A stretch of DNA of 64,000 nt from positions 3,472,001-3,536,000 of the forward strand of contig NZ_AP028065.1 of the NCBI RefSeq assembly GCF_030297135.1. The letters run 5' to 3'. Below are positions 17,969-26,043 of the stretch, piece by piece. The notes beneath the pieces are model-generated. The model worked only from the letters and a program-made list of their open reading frames with translations, was not told the DNA's origin and made no database searches. The position numbers and the translations under genes are program-made. Source of the DNA: Pseudoalteromonas apostichopi (GTDB taxonomy: Bacteria; Pseudomonadota; Gammaproteobacteria; Enterobacterales; Alteromonadaceae). Every line of letters begins with the position of its first letter. Position 1 is the stretch's first letter.

Positions 17969-18556
17969 TTAATTATAATTATTTTCTTCAAATAACTTTT
18001 CAAACTCTGTGTTAAGTGAACTCAAAAACTCATTTTTTAATTCAACAAAGCCTGAGCCATATTCGTCTAACAAGGTTCTATCAGGTAATTTTCTTTGAAA
18101 TATTACGGAGTCTCTAATTTCGTTTTCCATCTTAAGAAACAACTTCAATTTTTCAGTTGTATTATAAAACCCAATAAGATTGAGCTTTGATAGACAAAGG
18201 TCATAATTACTCCTTGAGGCAATTAGAGCTTCATCTAAATCATCAATAGCTTTAACTACAGAAGTTATTTTTTCATAGTTTTGAGGTTTGCCTGACCTTA
18301 ACAATCCATCCACTAATGATATATAGTCACTTAAATTAGTAAGGAAAGGGTCAATACTTTCAAGCGATTGTTCTGCAATACGAGCTTTAAAATCCCTACG
18401 CTCTTTTGAAAGTAATCGACTATGATCTCTTTGTTCTTTTGAAAGAGAGTTTTTATAATTAATCCTTGTAATAAAATATGTTGTGATCCCTGAGATTACA
18501 GCACCTAAACCTATTTTTATTGACGTATCGACTAAATCTAATATTTCTTTTGACAT
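17969..18556 (-). CDS. Hypothetical membrane-anchored helical protein
   Basis: A 195-residue protein of unknown family. A single hydrophobic helix near the N-terminus (about residues 10-30) is followed by a basic, coiled-coil-prone segment rich in K/R/E (SKEQRDHSRLLSKERRD). The rest is an acidic, mostly helical domain. It looks like a cytosolic helical domain tethered to the inner membrane. AAAAAGG precedes the ATG. It lies 12 bases after the stop of the 87-residue gene upstream, so the two form a pair. Codon use is AT-rich compared with the flanking core genes. Confidence 0.5.
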   Translation of the reverse strand: MSKEILDLVDTSIKIGLGAVISGITTYFITRINYKNSLSKEQRDHSRLLSKERRDFKARIAEQSLESIDPFLTNLSDYISLVDGLLRSGKPQNYEKITSVVKAIDDLDEALIASRSNYDLCLSKLNLIGFYNTTEKLKLFLKMENEIRDSVIFQRKLPDRTLLDEYGSGFVELKNEFLSSLNTEFEKLFEENNYN

Positions 18557-18568
18557 AATGAACCTTTT

Positions 18569-18832
18569 TTAACTTCCTGTTTCTCTTGATAAGTCACCAA
18601 TAATATCTAGCAATTTATCCTGTAATTCAAATAAATATTTATCATGGCTGGATGTTTGCTTTTTAAGGCTTTGATACATCTGTTCAGATTTCTTAGCAGA
18701 CCATTTGTAACGATGAACTAGTTGTACATCTGATGGTTTTACATTTCCCCAAGGTGTAAGTAATAGATTATCCTCCCTAGAAATTCTACATTCCGACCAC
18801 GGGCCAGTAGGTGGCATATAGCCGCGATACAT
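18569..18832 (-). CDS. Small hypothetical protein, possibly truncated
   Basis: An 87-residue protein without recognisable family. The N-terminal half is rich in W, P and G (PPTGPWSECRISRED). The C-terminal half is helical and charged. Only a weak ribosome binding site precedes the ATG at 18832, and an internal ATG exists at 18817. The DNA upstream looks like intergenic or decayed sequence, so this could be the tail of a once longer gene. It pairs with the membrane-anchored gene 12 bases downstream. Confidence 0.4.
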   Translation of the reverse strand: MYRGYMPPTGPWSECRISREDNLLLTPWGNVKPSDVQLVHRYKWSAKKSEQMYQSLKKQTSSHDKYLFELQDKLLDIIGDLSRETGS

Positions 18833-19214
18833 AATTTCAACCAGGTTTTCTGCTCTGTTAGCAAGGGGTACAAGGAGTAGGGCATTACCGTCGAGGTAAA
18901 CTCAATAAACTAACTTTTCATTGTTGTGTAAATTAGTTGCACGATCACCACCGTTGCCAAAGTGAAAACAGATATTACTTAGATAAAGCGCGTAATTGAA
19001 AACATGGTGAAGATATAACTAAACTACAGGATAAATATTGCTATCTAAGACACATTTAAAGTTCGTAAGACTGAGTAACGCTTATGAAGCTAAACCCAAT
19101 TTCTAGCTTAAATTAAGTGCACAAACAGATACTTTGAGTAGACTTTGATTTGGAAATAACATTAAGTTAAATTGACAGTTAAGTATAAGGAAAAACAGTA
19201 CGCTAAGGATAGTT
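18833..19214. other. Gene-free AT-rich region
   Basis: About 380 bases with no supported gene. The only feature seen is AAGGA at 19205-19209, the ribosome binding site of the next gene. Confidence 0.5.
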
Positions 19215-19802
19215 TTGAATAAATTCATAATTTTTCTTTTTTTATTACCCCTCGTTATTATCTCTTTTGGTGCTTCAGCAAACGCAGGACTCCCTATGAT
19301 TATGCTGGCAGTGCCTGTGTATTCGATTTCTTTGTTACCAATAATTGCTATTGAAGCAATATACCTTCGAAATAGCTTAAGTTTAACTAAAGCACTATCG
19401 GTAAAAACGGCATTTGTTTCAAACTTAGTATCTACAATTGTTGGGGTTCCTTTAACTTGGGGGATTCTTGTTTTAATACAAATGCTGACGGGCGGTGGCG
19501 CAGCGTATGGCGTGGATACATTTGTCGGTAAAATGTTAGCAGTAACGTGGCAAGCACCTTGGTTAATCCCTTATGAATCTGACTTACATTGGATGATTTT
19601 ATTTGCGGGGTTATTCCTACTTATTCCTTTTTATTTTGTATCATGGTGGTCTGAATTTTTAGTTTCAAAGAAAATGCTTGCAGATACCGGACTCAATAAA
19701 AATGACATTAAGACTAAAGTTAGGAATGCAAATCTAATCACATATAGTTTGTTAGCGTTTTGGCCAATTGGCTGGTACGTAGTTGGCTACGTATTAATGT
19801 AA
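19215..19802 (+). CDS. Hypothetical polytopic membrane protein
   Basis: A 195-residue protein with four or five hydrophobic segments (about residues 3-22, 28-48, 65-88, 125-145 and 172-193). No family is recognised. The putative start is TTG at 19215, five bases after AAGGA. The first hydrophobic stretch ends in ASANAG, so it might be a cleavable signal peptide. Neighbours on both sides are gene-poor. It appears intact, in contrast to the decayed DNA after it. Confidence 0.5.
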   Translation: MNKFIIFLFLLPLVIISFGASANAGLPMIMLAVPVYSISLLPIIAIEAIYLRNSLSLTKALSVKTAFVSNLVSTIVGVPLTWGILVLIQMLTGGGAAYGVDTFVGKMLAVTWQAPWLIPYESDLHWMILFAGLFLLIPFYFVSWWSEFLVSKKMLADTGLNKNDIKTKVRNANLITYSLLAFWPIGWYVVGYVLM

Positions 19803-20476
19803 CTGGGAATTTTTGAAAGTCTAAAATTAATAAATCATTTTTATATTCAGAAGTAGCAAATTCTTACAGAGCAGTTGAACACTCATTTTGATTTAGTCAT
19901 TACCAATGATATTCAGCGTCTAACTTACTTAAACCAAATCGTACAGCTATCCAATTTGAACTTGCAGGGCATCTACATGACTTTCGTTATACGAACAGTT
20001 TAAAGCCATAACGGTTACAGACAGTGAAAAATTGTTTTTATATTTTTGGGGAGCCGTAAAAGTAACACATATCAAATCTAGGTTAGGACAAAACCAAGTT
20101 GTAGTTTTATTGGAATGAAGTAAGTCAGTTTGAAAATTTACAAAGTAATAATGAGAAGTGCATAGAAAGCTATAAATTAGAGAAAACCTACGATAACCAA
20201 AAAGGGGCTGAAAAACCTTAAAATCTAACGACTAATGAACCTGCTTATAAAGGCAAATACGCTATTTAACATAATATAAATTATAGGAAGTAACTCAATG
20301 GTATATCGTGGTACCTATTCTCTATATGCGCTAAGTCCAATACTAGACGGTATCGGACATAATGATGATGTTTTGTCATATTATCTATTTTATTAGTCTG
20401 AGTTTCTTGAGCTTACTTATCGCATGACATATATTAAAACTATCAACTTAAGATGTAACGATAAGATGTAAACGAT
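19803..20476. other. Gene-poor stretch with coding-like remnants
   Basis: About 670 bases without a clear gene. Plus-strand frame 19857-20003 is open and reads like protein (LVITNDIQRLTYLNQIVQL) but has no start codon or ribosome binding site. A second protein-like stretch in another frame follows up to about 20120. These look like fragments of a decayed gene. A 32-codon ORF with a good ribosome binding site lies at 20298-20396. Confidence 0.4.
20298..20396 (+). CDS. Possible small ORF (32 residues)
   Basis: ATG at 20298 is preceded by AGGAAG eight bases upstream and runs to TAG at 20394-20396. The peptide (starting MVYRGTYSLYALS) is tyrosine-rich and unlike any family I know. It could be a real small protein, an upstream leader, or a chance ORF in decayed DNA. 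Nothing beyond the ribosome binding site supports translation. Confidence 0.2.
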   Translation: MVYRGTYSLYALSPILDGIGHNDDVLSYYLFY

Positions 20477-20872
20477 ATGGAATTTGTGAAACCGTTAGAA
20501 CCTATTCTGATAATCGACGATATGCAAGATATTCGCGACTATCTAAATCAAATTTTAACTGGTCTTGGTTTTGACGATATTTTAGAAAGTCGAGATTTTG
20601 AATCAGCCAAAACTCTAATTGAAGAAAAGTCACCAAACGTTATCTTTCTTGATATTGAGCTACCTAACACTGACGGTGAGGAAATTCTTGAATATTTGAA
20701 TGACCGACATCCCCATACTCACGTTGTTATGTGTTCAGGTCATAACAGTCTTGAGAATGTTCAAAACACTTGGGAATTAGGCGCCCGAGGTTTTATTGCT
20801 AAACCTTTTAACTCAAAAAAAGTCGACTCTGTTATGAAACGTCTAGAATTGATGGAAACCATAACAAATTAA
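20477..20872 (+). CDS. CheY-like single-domain response regulator
   Basis: A 131-residue protein made of one receiver domain. Acidic residues Asp14-Asp15 (IIDDM), phospho-acceptor Asp59 (FLDIELP), the conserved threonine/serine position in VMCSGH and the lysine in IAKPF are all present, so it should be phosphorylated. There is no output domain, so it must act through protein contacts. It lies seven bases before the MoxR ATPase gene and therefore heads the MoxR-DUF58-transglutaminase operon. No cognate kinase gene is adjacent. Confidence 0.88.
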   Translation: MEFVKPLEPILIIDDMQDIRDYLNQILTGLGFDDILESRDFESAKTLIEEKSPNVIFLDIELPNTDGEEILEYLNDRHPHTHVVMCSGHNSLENVQNTWELGARGFIAKPFNSKKVDSVMKRLELMETITN

Positions 20873-20879
20873 GCAGTTT

Positions 20880-21773
20880 ATGAATTCGACAATCCAACTC
20901 ATAATTGATGATCTGTCTACGGTCATTTTTGGTAAACAACAACAAATTAAACTTGCTTTAGCATGCTTGTTCAGTGAAGGTCATTTGCTCATTGAGGATT
21001 TGCCTGGTATGGGAAAAACCACTTTATCTCATGCACTTGCAGCAGTTCTTGGATTGTCGTATCAACGTATTCAATTCACAAGTGATTTATTACCTTCTGA
21101 TATTCTTGGTACAAACATTTTTGATGCTAAAGAACATAGTTTTTCTTTTCATCAAGGTCCTGTATTTAGCCAAGTTGTTTTAGGTGATGAAATTAATCGT
21201 GCTGGTCCTAAAACACAAAGTGCGCTTTTAGAGGCAATGGAAGAAAAACAAGTGACGGTGGATTCGGTTAAACACGCCCTACCATCACCATTTTTTGTTA
21301 TTGCAACTCAAAACCCAGTGCACCAATCTGGAACTTATCCGTTACCAGAGTCACAATTAGACCGATTTTTCATGCGTATCAGTTTAGGTTTTCCTGATAA
21401 ACAAGCCGAGAAAAACCTTATTTTAGGTCTAAACAACCGTAACTATGATGATTTACCTGTTCGCATTAACTCAGAACAACTCGCTGTTATTCAAAAAGAA
21501 ATTAATACTGTAACAATAAGTCATACGGTTGTTGACTACATACTCGAACTAGTCGCTTTTACTCGCCAAGATAGTCATTTTGTAAACCCATTATCACCAA
21601 GAGCAAGTATTGCACTTGCTCGTGCTGCAAAGTCATGGGCGTATATCGAAGGTCGTGATTTTGTTTTGCCTGAAGATGTACAAGCGGTTTTTCCTAGCGT
21701 GACTGATCACCGATTGGGGTTAAATTCTGGCGACAGTGGTTATGCACTTAAACATGTGCCTGTAAGCTTGTAA
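20880..21773 (+). CDS. MoxR-family AAA+ ATPase
   Basis: A 297-residue AAA+ chaperone-like ATPase of the MoxR family. Walker A is LPGMGKTTL (Lys46) and Walker B is LGDEINRAGPKTQSALLEAMEE. Sensor 1 lies in FVIATQNPVHQSGTYPLPESQLDRF, a hallmark stretch of the family. MoxR proteins act as maturation chaperones, typically with a DUF58 and often a transglutaminase-like partner, exactly the genes that follow here. The spacing to DUF58 is two bases, so they are translationally coupled. Confidence 0.95.
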   Translation: MNSTIQLIIDDLSTVIFGKQQQIKLALACLFSEGHLLIEDLPGMGKTTLSHALAAVLGLSYQRIQFTSDLLPSDILGTNIFDAKEHSFSFHQGPVFSQVVLGDEINRAGPKTQSALLEAMEEKQVTVDSVKHALPSPFFVIATQNPVHQSGTYPLPESQLDRFFMRISLGFPDKQAEKNLILGLNNRNYDDLPVRINSEQLAVIQKEINTVTISHTVVDYILELVAFTRQDSHFVNPLSPRASIALARAAKSWAYIEGRDFVLPEDVQAVFPSVTDHRLGLNSGDSGYALKHVPVSL

Positions 21774-21775
21774 AC

Positions 21776-22735
21776 ATGTTAAAGCGCCCTGCTTTTGTTA
21801 AACAATTTCGTCAATTAGTTTTTAATAAGTTATTAAAAAACAAACATAAAAAAAACGAAATTGAACTCCAACATAAAACTATTTATGTGCTTCCTTCTAA
21901 ACTTGGTGGGCAGTTTCTAATAATTGCCCTACTTAACTTTGTGATGGGTATTAACTATCAAAATAACCTTATATTAGCGATGGCTTATTTAATGGTTGTT
22001 GTTATGGTATTTGCGATACTAACTGGCTATAAAAATGTCAGAGGTTTATTGGTTAAATATCTCTCAGTGAAAGAAGATTATGCACCCAAAGCGCCCTTAG
22101 CACGCTTTGAACTACAAGCAAAATCACGCTGCGAATTAGTAAAACTAATCAATAATAACATCGAATCTGAAGCCGTTTCACTACAAAGCAACGAGAAAAA
22201 CTCGGTTGAAATAGCACTTAAATGTAGCGAACGTGGTGCTTATGGCTTTGATAGAATAAAAATCATTAGTCATTTCCCTTTTGGCTTAGTGTCGGTTTGG
22301 AGCTACATAGAGCCCATAGATACAGTTTATGTTTATCCAAAGCCAATACCCACAGAAAAGCTTGATACACAACTTCATGACAATGACGAACATGATGGCG
22401 ATAATGCACAAATCAAAGCCGGTAATGATGACTTTTATCAACTCACTTCTTTTGTGCAAGGCACTGCACTTAATAAGGTGTCGTGGAAACACTACGCTAA
22501 AACTCAGCAGCTATTAACGAAAGAGTTTACCAGTGATGCATCACAGGAATTAGCTCTTAATTACAATAATTTAACAGGAAATAACGAGCATCGATTAAGC
22601 CAATTATGTTTTTTAGTAAACCAGTTAACCGATCAACAAATCGCTTTTTCGTTAACTTTACCCAATAAACATATCACAAAAGGTTTAGGGCGAAGTCATC
22701 AAGAAACTTGCCTGAAAGCTTTAGCGGAGTTTTAA
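21776..22735 (+). CDS. DUF58 domain membrane protein
   Basis: A 319-residue protein of the DUF58 family (related to von Willebrand A-type proteins that partner MoxR ATPases). Two hydrophobic segments lie near residues 43-85. The DUF58 signature region is YQLTSFVQGTALNKVSWKHYAKTQQLLTKEF at about residues 220-250. The function is unknown beyond association with MoxR. It is flanked by moxR (two-base gap) and the transglutaminase gene, whose ATG begins two bases after this stop codon. Confidence 0.9.
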   Translation: MLKRPAFVKQFRQLVFNKLLKNKHKKNEIELQHKTIYVLPSKLGGQFLIIALLNFVMGINYQNNLILAMAYLMVVVMVFAILTGYKNVRGLLVKYLSVKEDYAPKAPLARFELQAKSRCELVKLINNNIESEAVSLQSNEKNSVEIALKCSERGAYGFDRIKIISHFPFGLVSVWSYIEPIDTVYVYPKPIPTEKLDTQLHDNDEHDGDNAQIKAGNDDFYQLTSFVQGTALNKVSWKHYAKTQQLLTKEFTSDASQELALNYNNLTGNNEHRLSQLCFLVNQLTDQQIAFSLTLPNKHITKGLGRSHQETCLKALAEF

Positions 22736-22737
22736 GC

Positions 22738-24678
22738 ATGAATACGCCGCTTATTAATACCGTTTTATCACTTCTGTTTATTGTTATTAGTGGTTTTTTG
22801 TTTACTGAAGTAACTACTCCATTTCTAGCCATATTGGCTGGCCTCAGTTTTTTAAACCTGTTTTTAGGTAAATTTTATAAAAAACTAAATGGATTGGTCG
22901 CGAATATGTTGGCAGCAATTTGCTTAGTTGCCTTATTTGTTCTGGTTGGCGTGGGCGATACAGTAAAGCTATTTGTATCGATGATGCTACTTGCTAGTAG
23001 CTTTAAATTGCTCCAAGCGAAAACCGTCAAACAGTATCAAACCGTTTGTTTACTGGTGTTTTTTAACCTTTCAACGGTGTATTTATTCCATCAAGGATTG
23101 TTTGAAACCTTGGTGGTCAGTGTGCTTTATATTGTGAACTTTGCGGTGCTTGGCTATTTAACTAGCCCACAAAGCTTTAAGGCCGCTAATAAACAAAGTT
23201 TTAAAACCATACTACTAGCTTTACCCATAGCGGCATTTTTGATTTTGTTTTTACCGAAAATACCGGCGTTTTGGCAATTACCGGGGCCAAAGCTTGCGAA
23301 AACGGGTTTATCAGAGCAAGTTAACCCCTTTTCTATTGCGAAATTAGCTGAGTCAGATGACTTGGTTTTTCGGGTAGAACAACAGCCTGGGCAAGCCTTA
23401 CAGGCCCCCTATTACTGGCGCAGCCTTATTCATGATGAGTTTAATGGCAGTGAATGGTTAATATCGGACATTTTGAAATCTCAACAATTTAACCAAATTC
23501 GCCGTACAGTTACTCAAAGTAATAGCGTAAATTATCAGATTATTGCAGAGCCTTCATCTTCAAATTGGCTATTTGCACTTGGCTTTGCACAAAGTGCTAA
23601 TTCAGATGTGCACTCAACCTACAATGGTTTGTTAAAACGCAAAGGTAACTTAAACAAAAACATTAAATACGCGGTAACCAGTAGTGAGGCTATGCTGAGC
23701 CTAAATAACTTTGAAAAACGCTTATACACTCGCTTACCTAAAACAACCAATCCACAAACGATGTCACTCGCAAAAAAGCTTGCAGCTACGCATAATAATG
23801 CTCAAAGTTACTTTAACGCGCTACTTGATTACTTTAATCAGCAGCAGTTTGCTTACACATTAACGCCTACACCAATGTATGGTGATAATACGCTAGACCA
23901 GTTTGTATTTGATACCAAACGTGGCTTTTGTGGGCACTATGCGAGCACCGCTGCATTTATGTTTCGTGTTGCCGGTTACCCTGCCCGTGTTGTGTCAGGT
24001 TATTTAGGTGGAGAACAAACTAAAGCCGCTACACTTAACATTTACCAATATGATGCCCATGCATGGGTTGAAGTGTTCTTTGATGAAAAATGGCATATTT
24101 TTGATGCTACCGCTGTTGTTGCTCCTGAACGTTTAAACGGTTCGTTATCACAACTGGGAGATTTAAACGAAAGCTTTAACGACAATCTTAACTTTGGTCT
24201 AAAACGTTGGAGTCATTTTAAAGCAATAAACTGGCTGCGAATTCACCTTGAAGAGCTCGACTATAAATGGACTAACTGGGTGCTTACGTTTGACCAAGAA
24301 TCTCAGCAAAGTTTGTTTGATTCACTGTTTGGTAATAAGTCTGCATGGCTAACACCATTAATTGTATTAGGTACGTTATTACTGAGCTTTACTGGTTATT
24401 TCTTATATAACAAACGCCCTATTCGAAGTAGTGAACCGTTGGTTGATGACATCACTAAGCTTTATCAGTGGGCAAAAAAGCAAGGTATAGAGCCTCTAGA
24501 CACTAACACGCCACTACAAAATATTGCTTTAATTAAACAGCAAAAGCCTAGCTCAGAGGCATACCTAAGCGAGTTTGAGCAAATAATCATCGAAGTACGT
24601 TATCAACAGCATTCATATAACCAAAACCGCAAAAACCGCGTGCGAGTTCTGTTAAACTCTCTCAAAACAGCCAAATAG
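22738..24678 (+). CDS. TgpA-like transmembrane transglutaminase (DUF3488)
   Basis: A 646-residue inner-membrane protein: N-terminal bundle of several transmembrane helices (first 190 residues, DUF3488), a large periplasmic transglutaminase-like domain, and a late transmembrane helix (about 545-565) with a cytosolic tail. The papain-like triad is visible as Cys398 in GFCGHYAST, His441 in DAHAWVEV and Asp456 in IFDATAV. Pseudomonas TgpA of this family is essential, but its substrate is unknown. The ATG at 22738 is chosen because GGAG is correctly spaced. An upstream in-frame ATG at 22708 would overlap DUF58 by 28 bases. Confidence 0.92.
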   Translation: MNTPLINTVLSLLFIVISGFLFTEVTTPFLAILAGLSFLNLFLGKFYKKLNGLVANMLAAICLVALFVLVGVGDTVKLFVSMMLLASSFKLLQAKTVKQYQTVCLLVFFNLSTVYLFHQGLFETLVVSVLYIVNFAVLGYLTSPQSFKAANKQSFKTILLALPIAAFLILFLPKIPAFWQLPGPKLAKTGLSEQVNPFSIAKLAESDDLVFRVEQQPGQALQAPYYWRSLIHDEFNGSEWLISDILKSQQFNQIRRTVTQSNSVNYQIIAEPSSSNWLFALGFAQSANSDVHSTYNGLLKRKGNLNKNIKYAVTSSEAMLSLNNFEKRLYTRLPKTTNPQTMSLAKKLAATHNNAQSYFNALLDYFNQQQFAYTLTPTPMYGDNTLDQFVFDTKRGFCGHYASTAAFMFRVAGYPARVVSGYLGGEQTKAATLNIYQYDAHAWVEVFFDEKWHIFDATAVVAPERLNGSLSQLGDLNESFNDNLNFGLKRWSHFKAINWLRIHLEELDYKWTNWVLTFDQESQQSLFDSLFGNKSAWLTPLIVLGTLLLSFTGYFLYNKRPIRSSEPLVDDITKLYQWAKKQGIEPLDTNTPLQNIALIKQQKPSSEAYLSEFEQIIIEVRYQQHSYNQNRKNRVRVLLNSLKTAK

Positions 24679-24686
24679 AGAACAAT

Positions 24687-26009
24687 ATGAATGCAGTAAT
24701 TGTCGGCGTTATGTTGATGCTGATCCTGACACTTTGTCGAATTAATGTCATTGTAGCGATGACAGTAAGCGCTATTGTTGCGGGTTTGACCGCAGGCCTA
24801 GGTTTATCTGAAACCGTTAATGCATTTAATGATGGTTTATCGGGTGGCGCTGAAATAGCGCTTAGCTATGCGATGTTAGGTGCGTTTGCTGTCGCAATCT
24901 CGAAGTCGGGTTTAACACGCATTTTAGCGTCTAAGTTACTAAAGCAAGTAAACGAAAACAGCCATAAAGGCGAAACTACACTTAGTTATCTTATATTAAG
25001 TATCATTTTACTATGCGCAATTTCATCACAAAATTTGATACCCGTTCATATTGCATTTATCCCCATTCTAATACCACCCCTGCTGGTTGTTTTTAACAAG
25101 TTGCGCCTTGATAGACGTGCCATTGCGTGTATTTTAACCTTCGGCTTAGCTACCTCTTATATGGTGCTACCTTATGGTTTTGGTGGCATTTACTTATACT
25201 CGATACTCCACAAAAACCTCACTGAAAATGGCTTAGCGATTGTTAATACTCAAGTTCCGATGGCAATGATAATTCCAGCAATTGGAATGTTGTTTGGCTT
25301 ATTCGTTGCGGTGTTTATTAGCTATCGAAAACGCCGTAGTTACGACTCGCATACTTTAACAGAACAACAAAATGAAGTTGTGATAGAACAACCTAAAAAG
25401 GTATTAGTTGTGGGCATAACAGCCGTACTTTGCTCTTTAGTCGCACAAAATATCAGTGATTCAATGATCCTTGGTGGTCTTGTTGGTGTGGCCATATTTA
25501 CCTTGTTTGGTGTTGTAAAACTTGAACAAAATGGTGATGTTTTTAGTAAAGGCATCGCTATGATGGCGATGATTGGCTTTATTATGATTTCTGCACAGGG
25601 CTTTGCTTCAGTTATGAAAGCAACGGGTGATGTAGCCTCATTAGTTAGCTCTGCAGCAGGTATCATTGAAGGTAACAAACCTCTTGCGGCTGCATTGATT
25701 TTACTCGTTGGATTACTAATAACCATGGGCATAGGTAGCTCGTTTTCGACGGTGCCAATTATCGCGACTCTATTTGTACCATTATGCATGGAACTAAATT
25801 TTTCGGTAATGGCTACAGCTGCACTGGTTGGTACTGCTGGAGCACTAGGTGATGCAGGCTCCCCTGCTTCTGACTCAACACTTGGCCCAACATCCGGTCT
25901 AAATGCAGATGGTCAACACGACCATATTTGGGATTCAGTGGTGCCCACTTTCATCCATTTTAATATTCCGCTACTTGTTGCTGGCTGGGTTGCGGCAATG
26001 GTGTTGTAA
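24687..26009 (+). CDS. Na+/H+ antiporter family permease
   Basis: A 440-residue inner-membrane transporter with about 11-12 transmembrane helices, resembling the YuiF-type Na+/H+ antiporter family within the ion transporter superfamily. Typical features are long small-residue helices, the conserved SSQNLIPVHIAFIPI and a C-terminal GTAGALGDAGSPASDSTLGPTSGL loop rich in polar residues that may line the ion path. It follows the transglutaminase gene by eight bases and probably shares its transcript. Ion specificity is inferred from family naming only. Confidence 0.85.
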   Translation: MNAVIVGVMLMLILTLCRINVIVAMTVSAIVAGLTAGLGLSETVNAFNDGLSGGAEIALSYAMLGAFAVAISKSGLTRILASKLLKQVNENSHKGETTLSYLILSIILLCAISSQNLIPVHIAFIPILIPPLLVVFNKLRLDRRAIACILTFGLATSYMVLPYGFGGIYLYSILHKNLTENGLAIVNTQVPMAMIIPAIGMLFGLFVAVFISYRKRRSYDSHTLTEQQNEVVIEQPKKVLVVGITAVLCSLVAQNISDSMILGGLVGVAIFTLFGVVKLEQNGDVFSKGIAMMAMIGFIMISAQGFASVMKATGDVASLVSSAAGIIEGNKPLAAALILLVGLLITMGIGSSFSTVPIIATLFVPLCMELNFSVMATAALVGTAGALGDAGSPASDSTLGPTSGLNADGQHDHIWDSVVPTFIHFNIPLLVAGWVAAMVL

Positions 26010-26015
26010 AATAAT

Positions 26016-26043
26016 GAAGCCCCATGATGTTGGGGCTTCTTTA
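26016..26043. terminator. Bidirectional terminator between antiporter and hybrid kinase genes
   Basis: GAAGCCCCA pairs with TGGGGCTTC, followed by TTTATT on the plus strand. The convergent kinase stop codon overlaps its edge. Confidence 0.8.

Noticed and set aside
25340..25789. Long minus-strand ORF inside the Na+/H+ antiporter gene
   Set aside because: It lies wholly in the antisense of a conserved membrane protein gene and its amino-acid pattern is that of a shadow frame.
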